A program made the translations under genes and the position numbers. From Ignavibacteria bacterium RIFOXYC2_FULL_35_21 (GTDB lineage Bacteria > Bacteroidota > Ignavibacteria > Kapaibacteriales > UBA2268): a stretch of DNA of 58,540 bases. Shown here piece after piece: positions 35,010 through 43,738 of the stretch. Under the pieces are notes generated by a model, which did no database searches, was not told the origin of the DNA, and worked only from the letters and a program-made list of their open reading frames with translations. The DNA lies in the NCBI GenBank assembly GCA_001804705.1, contig MHAY01000029.1, positions 1 through 58,540 of the forward strand, in the 5' to 3' direction. Position 1 is the stretch's first letter; each line of letters starts with the position of its first letter.

Positions 35010-36740
35010 TCACGGCAAAAACCACACCTTCTTAATCAATCCGCCTGCCGTCTCATATATGGCTACTGCATTGATGTTTTCACGTCCGGGAACTCCAGTG
35101 ATAAGCTCACGGTCAATTACGTACTTGCCGTTTGTCATTCTGCTGAGCAGTTTGCAATGAAGACCGGGTGCTTTATTGAAAAACTCTGTATAAACTTTTA
35201 TCATCTCATCTTTACCTTTGTAACGGAATGTATCAGGGAATAGAAATACTTCTACACTATCGGTGTATGCTGATAGAAATGCTTCAATATCCCTGCCATT
35301 GTAAGCATTCAACTGCACCTGTACAATGTCTTCCGGCTTTTTGGGAAGAACGCTGTCCGGAACAAAGATTTTACCGTTCTTAATAACTACAGAAATATCG
35401 CTTGTGTTCTGTATGTTATCTAATGGATTCGAATTGAGTATTACAAGGTCGGCAAGTTTTCCTTTTTCGATTGAACCAAGTTCATTCTCTTTCCTCAGCA
35501 TTTTCGCCGCATTGTAAGTCGCATCAACTAATAATTCGTGATTACTCAGTCCTGCCTTGCACATATATTCAAACTCGTGGTAAATCGAAGGTCCGTGCAG
35601 AACACCAATGTTCCCTGCATCCGTGCCGACTGCAATCGTGATTCCTGCATCCCTGAATCTTCTCAGGTTTCTCAGCCATACAGAATCTATCTCAATAGGT
35701 TTCATATCAACCAGCAGTTTCTTTTGCCTCTCGCCAAGTTCATCGAATGACAGTTCATACATATCGAAGAATGAACTGATTGTCTTCGGATTGCCAAGCC
35801 AGTACTCGGATGTCAGTAGTTTCATCTGCTTTGTGAAAACTGATTCATATGATTTAAAAACCCATAATGTTGGGATAATCACAACATTATTCTTCTTAGC
35901 GAGTTCAATAAATTCATCGTCAACATCTTTATCCCTGACCATGTGGACAAGCACATCTGCACCTGCCTGGAGGGCCTTTTTTGCTGTCTCGAGTTCGGTT
36001 GCATGAACATACAAAGGCAATCCTTTTTTGTGTGATTCATCTGCAACTGCTTTGACAATCGGGAAAAAATCATTTTCGGAAGACCATCCGTCTCTTCCTA
36101 CGATATACCAGATTTTCATAAAATCAGGCTGTTTGTCCATGATTTTTTTGGTAAGCTTCAATGCCTCATCTTTGGTTGATACTTTTATAATCGCAAGGTC
36201 ATCGCTTTTCAATTTTTCCGGCTCATAAGATGAGATAAGCGGACCTGTGATAAACACTCTCGGTGCAATTTCGGCTGTCCTGGAATAATCCCTTATATCA
36301 AAATTCCAGAAGGGACCGCCCATGTCAGCGACAGTAGTAATACCGCACCTGATGTACCTTTTGAAGACATCGTCAATATTATTGCGAATCCAATTTAACT
36401 CACTTGCATAAGGTAGGCGATTCCGCAGGTCAATTGCATCAGGTCTTGTGTACAGTCCGCCCGACTGGAAGAAATGTATGTGGCTGTCAATCAATCCGGG
36501 TATGATAAACTTCCCGCCTGCTTCTATTACTTCTGAGTTTTGCGGAATTTTGTCCTTAATATTTTTTCCGACTTCGACAATAACGGAATCCTTTATAATA
36601 ATCACAGCATCTTCAATCACACCCGTTCCGTTTGTGTTGATGACAGTTCCGCCTGTTATTACCTTGTATTCCTGGGAATGAAGGATAAATGATATAAGAA
36701 ATATGAAAATTATTGATATAATATTAAATATCTTTTTCAT
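35010..36740 (-). CDS. Secreted amidohydrolase with a C-terminal SnoaL/NTF2-like domain
   Basis: 576 residues with a signal peptide (MKKIFNIISIIFIFLISFIL, cut near LHSQ). The amidohydrolase core shows the HxH of strand 1 (DSHIHFF), a His in 'PLYVHATELE', a later His in 'DVLVHMVRD' and the final Asp in 'AVGTDAGNIG', with the beta-sandwich segments at both ends (TGGTVINTNG; LADLVILNSNP). It resembles imidazolonepropionase-like hydrolases and prolidase-type dipeptidases. Residues about 465-576 form a SnoaL-like domain, an unusual addition. ATG 36740 is chosen because the signal peptide starts there; the longer frame reads into a decayed tyrS 3' end. Substrate unknown. Confidence 0.8.
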   Translation of the reverse strand: MKKIFNIISIIFIFLISFILHSQEYKVITGGTVINTNGTGVIEDAVIIIKDSVIVEVGKNIKDKIPQNSEVIEAGGKFIIPGLIDSHIHFFQSGGLYTRPDAIDLRNRLPYASELNWIRNNIDDVFKRYIRCGITTVADMGGPFWNFDIRDYSRTAEIAPRVFITGPLISSYEPEKLKSDDLAIIKVSTKDEALKLTKKIMDKQPDFMKIWYIVGRDGWSSENDFFPIVKAVADESHKKGLPLYVHATELETAKKALQAGADVLVHMVRDKDVDDEFIELAKKNNVVIIPTLWVFKSYESVFTKQMKLLTSEYWLGNPKTISSFFDMYELSFDELGERQKKLLVDMKPIEIDSVWLRNLRRFRDAGITIAVGTDAGNIGVLHGPSIYHEFEYMCKAGLSNHELLVDATYNAAKMLRKENELGSIEKGKLADLVILNSNPLDNIQNTSDISVVIKNGKIFVPDSVLPKKPEDIVQVQLNAYNGRDIEAFLSAYTDSVEVFLFPDTFRYKGKDEMIKVYTEFFNKAPGLHCKLLSRMTNGKYVIDRELITGVPGRENINAVAIYETAGGLIKKVWFLP

Positions 36741-36753
36741 AATTGCCTCACTC

Positions 36754-36818
36754 AAAATTTTTCTCTTGCCGACTTTTAAAAGCCTTTCGCTTGATAAATC
36801 TATTTCAGCACGGAAATC
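36754..36818 (-). repeat. Decayed direct repeat of the tyrS 3' end
   Basis: 65 bp aligned with 37414-37478 at an offset of 660 bp, with about five mismatches. It encodes the TyrS C-terminal stretch DFRAEIDLSSERLLKVGKR but has lost the tyrS stop codon. It begins 10 nt after the stop of the orphan gene that lies between the two copies. Confidence 0.8.
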
Positions 36819-36827
36819 GCTGATAAT

Positions 36828-37373
36828 TTAGTTTAATTCTCTTTTCATATAATTAAAAAATTGTTCCATCTGCTTATCATTAAAAAATTGTTTTAAGATA
36901 TTTAGTAGTTCATTATAATCTTTATCAAGATCTTTACAGTATGTACTATATATCATTTGATTATTTGCAATTGATATAAACAATATACGTGAGGAAAGTG
37001 AATCACATGTTTCTTTTAAGTATTTTTTATAATTAATTGATAGTTCATTTTTCAAATTTTCATATTTTTTATTGTCAAGGACTATTGTAACACTTTTACT
37101 TAATCTATTAAAAAATGCAAAGTACTTAAATGTACTATCATCAATTATTTTTTTATTAACACTGTCACTTATTATGTAGGATATTAAATTATTACTCAAT
37201 TGGTTATTGTATATTTTATGTAGTTCAATTCTATCAAGATAATTAGAGGAATCTATATCCCATTTCTTAGAATCATTTTGGTAATTACTTGATTTCTCAT
37301 CAATGATAGTAAGTGAATCACTAATAAAAGAATTACTTAAAGCTAGAATCATATATAATAATATTGAATACAT
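36828..37373 (-). CDS. Orphan secreted protein inserted behind tyrS
   Basis: 181 residues: a short hydrophobic N-terminus (YSILLYMILALSNSF) that could be a signal peptide or anchor, then an Asn/Lys/Ser-rich, mostly helical body with two Cys. The composition (Asn, Ile, Lys high) differs strongly from TyrS and suggests recent acquisition. It lies exactly between the intact tyrS 3' end (37414-37478) and a decayed copy of it (36754-36818). AGGTG lies 6 nt before the ATG, 24 nt behind the tyrS stop, so it rides on the tyrS transcript. No family was recognised. Confidence 0.6.
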   Translation of the reverse strand: MYSILLYMILALSNSFISDSLTIIDEKSSNYQNDSKKWDIDSSNYLDRIELHKIYNNQLSNNLISYIISDSVNKKIIDDSTFKYFAFFNRLSKSVTIVLDNKKYENLKNELSINYKKYLKETCDSLSSRILFISIANNQMIYSTYCKDLDKDYNELLNILKQFFNDKQMEQFFNYMKRELN

Positions 37374-37397
37374 TCTACACCTATTATCTTTGTTAAA

Positions 37398-38618
37398 TCA
37401 CCCCTTCACCTTCAAAAATATTCTCTTGCCGACTTTCAAAAGTCTTTCGCTCGATAAATCTATTTCAGCACGGAAATCTGTTATCTTTTCGCCGTCGAGC
37501 ATTACACCGCCTTGCTCTATGAGACGCTTTGCTTCTTTCTTTGAAGGAACAAGGTTTGTCAGAACAAGCACATCCATCAATGGCTGAACTGCTGTCGGTA
37601 AATCCAATTTCATCTCTTCAATTTCATCGGGAATGTCCTTGTTTTTGAAAATTTTATCAAATTCTGCGAGTGCATTTTCTCCGGCTTCATCACCGTGATA
37701 TATTGCAACGATTGCTTTTGCTGTTTTGACTTTCGCATCACGCGGGTTGAATGAATCCGACTTGAGCTGTTCTTCCATTTCCTTTATATCTTTTTCAGAT
37801 GCACGCGCTCCATAGCGGAAGTAGCGGACAATCATATTATCGGGAATTGACATCACTTTACCGAAAATATCTCTTGGTGTGTCATTGAATGCAATGTAAT
37901 TGTTATATGACTTGCTCATCTTCTCTATTCCGTCAGTCCCCTCCAGCAAAGGCATCGTAAGTATTACCTGCGGTTCCATTCCATATGCTTTCTGGATTTC
38001 CCTTCCTACAAGCAAATTGAATTTCTGGTCAGTACCGCCGAGTTCAACGTCAGAATTAATCGCCGCCGAATCCATTGCCTGTGCCAAAGGATAAAGTAAC
38101 TCGTGAACGCTGATTGGCTGTCCCGATTTATACCGGTTGCTGAAATCATCACGTTCGAGAAGTTGTGCAACCGTGTATTTTGCCGCAAGCTCAATCACAT
38201 CCCTGAATGACATTTTGCCAAGCCATTCGGAATTGTATCTCACTTCAAGCTCTTCTTTTGCAAGAACCATTGTTGCCTGCTCGAGGTAGGACTGCCCGTT
38301 AATCCTCGTCTCTTCTAAAGTGAGATGAGGCCTCGTAACATTTTTTCCCGTAGGATCGCCAATCATTCCCGTGAAATCACCGATAATGAGTAAAGCATGA
38401 TGCCCCAAATCCTGGAACTGCCTCATCTTGTGCAGTACGACTGCATGTCCTATGTGCAGGTCAGGCTTGCTCGGGTCGCACCCAAGCTTAATGATAAGCG
38501 GTTCATTCTTTGTAATCGAGACTTCAATTTTTTTTACAAGCTCATCAACGGGAATTATCTCGACCGTACCTGAGCGAATCAAATCCATCTGCTCATTCAG
38601 AGTTGGAAACATTTGCAT
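37398..38618 (-). CDS. tyrS: Tyrosyl-tRNA synthetase
   Basis: TyrS charges tRNA-Tyr with tyrosine. 406 residues. The HIGH motif appears as 'PDLHIGHAVVL' and KMSKS as 'IEKMSKSYNN'. The 'GGTDQKFNLL' tyrosine/ATP loop is present. The last 65 residues form an S4 RNA-binding domain (SKKEAKRLIEQGGVMLDGEK). The overall form is the TyrS class with a long N-terminal extension ('LNEQMDLIRSGTVEI'). The 3' end has been duplicated downstream. Confidence 0.95.
   Translation of the reverse strand: MQMFPTLNEQMDLIRSGTVEIIPVDELVKKIEVSITKNEPLIIKLGCDPSKPDLHIGHAVVLHKMRQFQDLGHHALLIIGDFTGMIGDPTGKNVTRPHLTLEETRINGQSYLEQATMVLAKEELEVRYNSEWLGKMSFRDVIELAAKYTVAQLLERDDFSNRYKSGQPISVHELLYPLAQAMDSAAINSDVELGGTDQKFNLLVGREIQKAYGMEPQVILTMPLLEGTDGIEKMSKSYNNYIAFNDTPRDIFGKVMSIPDNMIVRYFRYGARASEKDIKEMEEQLKSDSFNPRDAKVKTAKAIVAIYHGDEAGENALAEFDKIFKNKDIPDEIEEMKLDLPTAVQPLMDVLVLTNLVPSKKEAKRLIEQGGVMLDGEKITDFRAEIDLSSERLLKVGKRIFLKVKG
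37414..37478 (-). repeat. Intact tyrS 3' end, partner of the decayed copy
   Basis: The tyrS coding sequence for the last S4-domain strand. It pairs with 36754-36818. The frame is intact here only. Confidence 0.8.
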
Positions 38619-38699
38619 ACTTATAATTTATGTAATGAAATAAATAAGATTTATAAATTTAAGAAATAATACAATTTCATTTTTGATTTTTTATTGGAT

Positions 38700-38829
38700 G
38701 AATAGCCACGAACTTCAGATAGTGGAGTTTTGTACAACCACCATCCGACTTTAGTCACTTATAGGTTAGGTGATAAATCCCGATTTGTGCTAATGAACCT
38801 TCACCACGACTTAAAAGTCGTGGCTATTC
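38700..38829. repeat. Inverted-repeat element, GAATAGCCAC family (copy 3, upstream of tyrS and behind smpB)
   Basis: 130 bp with ends GAATAGCCAC and GTGGCTATTC and inner palindromes. The unique core contains GACTTTAGTCACTTATAGG, whose reverse complement is found in the copy at 39548-39677. The two copies flank smpB in opposite orientation. Confidence 0.75.
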
Positions 38830-38843
38830 AAATAAATCAATTT

Positions 38844-39323
38844 TCACACCCTGAATTTTTGTCTTATTTCACGCTCGGAATCTCTCTCCTTAACAGCTTC
38901 CCTCTTGTCATATTTTCTTTTTGCCCTTACAACTCCAAGCTCAATTTTTAGGTATGGACCCCAAAAATAAATACCGAGAGGAATAAGAGTGAATCCTTTT
39001 TCCTGGATTGCAGTTTTCAGCTTGACTAATTCCCTGTGTTTGAGCAATAGTTTACGGGGACGCTTTGGTTCGTGGTTTTCGCGGTTGCCGAAATCGTAGG
39101 GGCTGATGTGAAAATTCAGAAGATACAATTCGAGGCTGTCAACACTTTTGAAAGCGGCATAAGCTTCCTGCAGGCTTATTTTTCCCTGCCGGATAGACTT
39201 CACCTCAGTCCCCTGCAAAGCAATGCCTGCCTCGAAAGTCTGTATCACTTCAAAGTCGTGGTAAGCCTTGCGGTTCTTAGCCACAATCTTTTTTGTCCTT
39301 TCTCTTGTTCCTTCCGTTTTCAC
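38844..39323 (-). CDS. smpB: SsrA-binding protein
   Basis: SmpB binds tmRNA and delivers it to stalled ribosomes for trans-translation. 159 residues with a GTG start. Conserved stretches are all present: 'NRKAYHDFEVIQTFEAGIAL', 'GTEVKSIRQGKISLQEAY', 'PKRPRKLLLKHRELVKL' and 'YLKIELGVVRAKRKYDKRE'. The basic C-terminal tail (ERDSEREIRQKF) that enters the decoding centre is intact. The tmRNA gene ssrA was not found in the window. Confidence 0.95.
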   Translation of the reverse strand: MKTEGTRERTKKIVAKNRKAYHDFEVIQTFEAGIALQGTEVKSIRQGKISLQEAYAAFKSVDSLELYLLNFHISPYDFGNRENHEPKRPRKLLLKHRELVKLKTAIQEKGFTLIPLGIYFWGPYLKIELGVVRAKRKYDKREAVKERDSEREIRQKFRV

Positions 39324-39547
39324 AATTACATTATTGAATAAATTAACTTATTATTTATTTAGTTTAGATTTTGAAAATTTATACATTAAAAATTCATTGA
39401 AAATTAAAAATTTCAAATTGAAAATTATAATACTTTGAAAATAATAATATTCGGCTATCTTGAATTAGTAATCGAATATTTTCAATCTGCTAAATTAGGA
39501 ATTGATTTACGAAATATGTGAATAATTATTACAGGAATTGCCAAATT

Positions 39548-39677
39548 GAATTGCCACTACTTTCAAGTAGTGGAAAATTATTGCCAATACATTCGGGATT
39601 GTTCCCCTAACCTATAAGTGACTAAAGTCAAAATCATGTGAAAAAAACTCACCACTATCTGAAGATAGTGGCTATTC
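39548..39677. repeat. Inverted-repeat element, GAATAGCCAC family (copy 4)
   Basis: 130 bp; ends GAATTGCCAC and GTGGCTATTC; core CCTATAAGTGACTAAAGTC in reverse orientation relative to copy 3. It fills most of the gap between smpB and cysS. Confidence 0.75.
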
Positions 39678-39811
39678 AATTAAGTATTTAATTATGATTT
39701 TTCTTTATAATTTTTTAATGAATAAAAAGTAATAAAAAAGAATACAATATTTGCAATGATTAATCATTAATAAAGTTTTAAATTTGAATTTTGAAATATT
39801 TGAAAAATTTA

Positions 39812-41275
39812 ATGCAGATTTATTTATATAATTCACTTACAAAAACGATTGAGCCCTTCAAGCCGCTTGAAGGCAACACTGTCAGGATGTATTCCTGCGG
39901 TCCCACGGTTTACAACTTTGCCCATATCGGTAATATGCGTGCATTTCTGTTTGCCGATTTACTACAGCGTGTATTGAGGACAATAGGTGCATATAATGTT
40001 AAATGGGTAATGAACATCACGAATATTGATGACAAAACTATTCGCGATAGTGCTCCCGGAAGTACAGCATGGCTCCCCGAAATGGGCAGTCAAACGGATA
40101 ACCTGATGGATAATCTTCTGAAATTCACCCAATATTTTGAGAAAAGTTTTCTCGAAGATATTTCAAAGCTTGGAATAAGGCTTGAACATTTCTTTTCGAT
40201 GCCCAAAGCAACTGAGTTCATACCCCAAATGCAGGAGCTGATTCGCAGGATTATCAAAAATGGTATTGCATATATTTCCGAAGGCTCAGTCTATTTCAAC
40301 GTCAGCGAATGGAGAAAAAAGGATACCTACGGAAAGCTTTATAAGATTGATTTCGAGAATTTCCGTGCAGGTGCCCGCATTGATGCCGACCAATACGAAA
40401 GAGAAGATGCTAACGATTTTGCACTATGGAAATATAAAAAACCTGACGAGCCATTCTGGGAGTTCGAGGTTGACGGTATAATCTGCGACGGACGCCCCGG
40501 CTGGCACATAGAATGTTCCACCATGGAAAAAGAACTACTCGGATTGCCTTTCGATATACACACAGGCGGTGTTGATTTGAAGTTCCCTCACCATGAAGAT
40601 GAAATCGCTCAAAGCAAGGCTGGTTATGGAGTCGAGCCTAATGCTTTCTGGTGCCACAATGAATTTCTCGAAGTCGAAGGGCAGAAAATGAGCAAATCCC
40701 TCGGAAATTATTTCACACTACGTGACCTGTTAGAAAAAGGCATTGACCCATTGGACATCAGGATTGCAATGCTCTCTGCACACTACGGCTCTACATACAA
40801 TTTCACCTTTGACGGAATAAATTCTGCACGCAAGGCGAGGTTCCGCATTCAGGATTACATTTATGATTTGCACCAAACAACTAATGGAAGTTTTATCAAC
40901 ACTGATGTTCTAAACGAAATGAAGAGCGAAGTTTTCACAAGCCTTGCGACTGACTTGCATACTCCTAAAGCACTGGCATCCGTATTTACATTCATCAATG
41001 ATAATCCTGCCAACACACTAAATGAAGAAGCACGAAAATCAGCTTTAGAATTTTTCACGAAACTAAATAACATATTTGATGTCTGGAAAATCGAGCCGAG
41101 ACCGGTTGAGGTGGTTAACATACCAATTGAAATAACAGATTTGGCTGAACAAAGGCTGAAAGCCAAAATGTCAAAGAACTTTGCAGAGGCAGATGAATTG
41201 CGGCAAAAAATAATTGATGCAGGTTACTACATTCAGGATTCAGAGAATGGATATAGGTTAGGGAAAAAATGGTGA
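39812..41275 (+). CDS. cysS: Cysteinyl-tRNA synthetase
   Basis: 487 residues from ATG 39812. CysRS charges tRNA-Cys. The HIGH motif is 'YNFAHIGNMRAF', preceded by the zinc-ligand cysteine in 'YSCGPTVYN'. Further zinc ligands lie in 'PGWHIECSTM' and 'PHHEDE'. KMSKS is 'GQKMSKSLGN'. A C-terminal anticodon-binding DALR-like region follows. The frame can be read back to a TTG at 39791, but MQIYLYNSLTKT is the normal family start. Upstream is the repeat element at 39548-39677. Confidence 0.95.
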   Translation: MQIYLYNSLTKTIEPFKPLEGNTVRMYSCGPTVYNFAHIGNMRAFLFADLLQRVLRTIGAYNVKWVMNITNIDDKTIRDSAPGSTAWLPEMGSQTDNLMDNLLKFTQYFEKSFLEDISKLGIRLEHFFSMPKATEFIPQMQELIRRIIKNGIAYISEGSVYFNVSEWRKKDTYGKLYKIDFENFRAGARIDADQYEREDANDFALWKYKKPDEPFWEFEVDGIICDGRPGWHIECSTMEKELLGLPFDIHTGGVDLKFPHHEDEIAQSKAGYGVEPNAFWCHNEFLEVEGQKMSKSLGNYFTLRDLLEKGIDPLDIRIAMLSAHYGSTYNFTFDGINSARKARFRIQDYIYDLHQTTNGSFINTDVLNEMKSEVFTSLATDLHTPKALASVFTFINDNPANTLNEEARKSALEFFTKLNNIFDVWKIEPRPVEVVNIPIEITDLAEQRLKAKMSKNFAEADELRQKIIDAGYYIQDSENGYRLGKKW

Positions 41276-41407
41276 TTAAATTCCTATCCCGTTTTATTAT
41301 TTTATATATGTAATGAATAGTTTTATGGCTAAAAAATATATTTTCAACTACAATTAAGATTGTTTATTTTAGTCTAATTTCAAAATAATAATAAGAAAAT
41401 AATAAGT

Positions 41408-41614
41408 ATGAAAACAATTACAGATAATTTTATTGATTTATCCTTGCTACCTGATTCAGCAAAGCAGCAAATGATTGATTTTTACAATTATTTGACTTCT
41501 AAGTATTCAAAAAAGAAGAGGAGAAAAAATGGCATCAGCAGGGTAAATGAGCTATTACCCAAAGAAGTGAAAAATTTTAAGCCCTTCTTAAGGGATGAAA
41601 TTTATGGCAGATAA
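41408..41614 (+). CDS. VapB-like antitoxin (DUF2281 type)
   Basis: 68 residues. The N-terminal 'IDLSLLPDSAKQQMIDFYNYLTSKY' helix pair resembles DUF2281 antitoxins, followed by a basic linker (KKKRRKNG) and a C-terminal tail ending with 'LRDEIYGR', suited to embrace a PIN toxin. It overlaps the toxin start by 11 nt. Confidence 0.6.
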   Translation: MKTITDNFIDLSLLPDSAKQQMIDFYNYLTSKYSKKKRRKNGISRVNELLPKEVKNFKPFLRDEIYGR

Positions 41615-42014
41615 AATTTTTGTAGATTCCAATATCTGGCTTTATGCCTTCATGTCTAATCATAACGACAAGCAAAAAAAAGCACAAGAAATCATTAATA
41701 ATACTGATATTGTCTTAAATACTCAAGTTGTGAATGAAGTTTGTTATAACTTACTTCGTAAAGCTAAATTCAGCAACTCTGATATAAGTAAATTTATCAA
41801 TAACCTTCGAAATGTATATTCAATTTTCAATATAAGTATATTTACAATCCTAAATGCCGCCGAATTAAGTGACAAATATGGCTCATCGTTTTGGGGCAGC
41901 CTTATCATAGCATCTGCACTCGAAAATGACTGTGATATTCTTTTAACGGAAGATATTAGCGGTGCAAATTTAATTGAAAGTAAACTGAAATTAATCAATC
42001 CTTTTGTCCCATGA
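41604..42014 (+). CDS. VapC-like PIN-domain ribonuclease toxin with one active-site Asp replaced
   Basis: 136 residues from ATG 41604, with AGGGA 8 nt upstream; an ATG three codons earlier is possible. PIN fold acids: D8 in 'FVDSNIWLY', E in 'NEVCYNL' and the last acid in 'LLTEDISG' are present. The third position reads 'SSFWGSLIIASAL', with G98 where Asp is the rule (FWDSLI). The codon is GGC against GAC, one substitution. If correct, metal binding and RNase activity should be impaired. Partner of the antitoxin upstream. Confidence 0.8.
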   Translation: MADKIFVDSNIWLYAFMSNHNDKQKKAQEIINNTDIVLNTQVVNEVCYNLLRKAKFSNSDISKFINNLRNVYSIFNISIFTILNAAELSDKYGSSFWGSLIIASALENDCDILLTEDISGANLIESKLKLINPFVP

Positions 42015-42035
42015 TTTTTTTTAAGTTCAATTCAA

Positions 42036-42923
42036 ATGAAAAAAATCAAAATAGGTATCATCGGTTACGGAAAGCTTGGCTCTGTCCTTGCTGAAGCTGT
42101 ATCTAAAAAATATAAGCTTTTGTGGGTAGTTGAAAAGGATATTACTAAAACAAACTTAATCAAATCCACACTGAAAAATAACATCAACTTTTATTCTTCG
42201 GTTCCAATTTTTATTCCCATTCCGGATATCATTATTATTTCGGTAAACGACTCAGAAATAAAATCTGTTGCCAATGAAATCGCAATATCCTGGCACTATA
42301 AATTAAAAGATATTTGGGTGATTCATTGTTCAGGTGTTCTGCCCGTATCGGTATTGTCATCCTGTGAAAAGCGTGGTGCTAAAACAGCTTGTATTCATCC
42401 CTTCCAGACATTTTACCATCCGGATGCTTCCGTTTTGAAAAACATCGGCTGGACAATCGAAACTAAACACAACCCGGAATTACTTAAAACATTAATAACA
42501 CAGCTTGGAGGAAAACCTATGTCGATCCCAATTGAATCAAAAAATATAAAAGTCCTCCATCATTTATCAGCCGTTTTTGCATCGAATTTTCTGAGTACAG
42601 TCCTTGCAGGTGCAGGCTCGCTTGAAGAACTATCCGGGATGAACTGGGAGGATTTTCTTCCTCTTATTATCGAAACCACCAGGAACAATAATTTTAAATC
42701 TCTCTCGAAGTCGGAAAAAATTCCATTGACAGGCCCTATTGCCCGTGCTGATGTTGATACTATTAAATTACACCTGAAATCACTTAGGAATCACACAAAC
42801 CTTCTCAATATATATATTTATCTCAGTCTGGCTACTCTCGAAACTGCAAAACAATACGAAATTATCAACAAACAAAAGTTTGCGGAAATCAAAGAAATTT
42901 TGTTAAGTTCGCTTATTGATTAA
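42036..42923 (+). CDS. DUF2520/Rossmann-fold NAD(P)-binding protein
   Basis: 295 residues. N-terminal Rossmann motif 'KIGIIGYGKLGSVLAEA', then 'DIIIISVNDSEIKSVANEIA', 'IHCSGVLPVSVL', 'IHPFQTF' and a C-terminal helical dimerisation domain with 'TGPIARADVDTIKLHL'. This is the DUF2520 family, related to pyrroline-5-carboxylate reductase/ketopantoate reductase folds. It is broadly conserved in Bacteroidota; substrate unknown. It lies 21 nt behind vapC. Confidence 0.8.
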   Translation: MKKIKIGIIGYGKLGSVLAEAVSKKYKLLWVVEKDITKTNLIKSTLKNNINFYSSVPIFIPIPDIIIISVNDSEIKSVANEIAISWHYKLKDIWVIHCSGVLPVSVLSSCEKRGAKTACIHPFQTFYHPDASVLKNIGWTIETKHNPELLKTLITQLGGKPMSIPIESKNIKVLHHLSAVFASNFLSTVLAGAGSLEELSGMNWEDFLPLIIETTRNNNFKSLSKSEKIPLTGPIARADVDTIKLHLKSLRNHTNLLNIYIYLSLATLETAKQYEIINKQKFAEIKEILLSSLID

Positions 42924-43060
42924 TCATAGGGTTTATTATTGATGTTTTCATTTTTGTAGATTACAATGTACTTTTCTTTTTTTCAAGGCAGAAAGATCTA
43001 TGTCGGGCATTAATTTTTACCATAAACTATTTTGAATTTTTATCAACATTCGGAGGTTTC

Positions 43061-43708
43061 ATGAAACGTTTACCAATACTTTTTACAATCATACTGGCAT
43101 TTATCCTATATAGCTGCGGCAAAGAAGCCGATGACATGAAGAAAGCTTTTGAATCAATGGAAAAAATTGCCGATGCAGGCAAGAATATAGAAGCTGAATC
43201 AAAACTCGCAGATGTCCGCAAAAAGGAAAGAATAAGCAGGGGTGACACTCTTGCCATGCCTTACCAGGAACTTCAAAAATTCCTTCCCGCATCAATCAGC
43301 GGCTATACGGCTGAGGAACCCGAAGGCACATCCTTCAATATGCCTCCTATGTCTTACTCACAGGCAGTATGTAAATATGTTGCTCCGGGTACAAACGGTG
43401 GTGATAACTATGTTACAGTTACACTTCTCGATTACAACCAGGCGGGCGATATGTATGTTGGCTTGACTGCACTCTGGCAGATTGGATTTTCCACCGAGAC
43501 AAAGGACAGAATGGAAAAAACTTTCAGTCCGGGATTCGACAACGTTTCAGGATATGAATCCCTGGACAAAAATAATAAAAGAGCAACAGTAAACTATGGA
43601 ATTGCATGGAGATTCTTCCTTACAGTCGAGGCAGGCAACCAGACCAGCACCGACTTTGTGAAAAGTGTAGCAAATTCAATTGATATAAAGAAACTATCTG
43701 GTATGTAA
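43061..43708 (+). CDS. Lipoprotein of unknown function
   Basis: 215 residues. Lipobox 'ILYSC' at residue 19 follows a signal peptide. The mature part has an N-terminal helix and then a beta-rich domain with repeated Gly/aromatic stretches ('QAGDMYVGLTALWQIGF', 'ATVNYGIAWRFFLTVEAG'). GGAGG lies 6 nt before the ATG. It is followed after 30 nt by the DUF4870 gene, so a small operon. No family was recognised with certainty. Confidence 0.7.
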   Translation: MKRLPILFTIILAFILYSCGKEADDMKKAFESMEKIADAGKNIEAESKLADVRKKERISRGDTLAMPYQELQKFLPASISGYTAEEPEGTSFNMPPMSYSQAVCKYVAPGTNGGDNYVTVTLLDYNQAGDMYVGLTALWQIGFSTETKDRMEKTFSPGFDNVSGYESLDKNNKRATVNYGIAWRFFLTVEAGNQTSTDFVKSVANSIDIKKLSGM

Positions 43709-43738
43709 TTATTTATTAACTTTTATAAGGAACTCAAT

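Noticed and set aside
41276-42035. A third 3'-end scar around the VapBC pair (cysS 3' copy)
   Set aside because: I compared the cysS end with sequence on both sides of vapBC and found no repeat, so the pattern is limited to qmoC and tyrS in this window.
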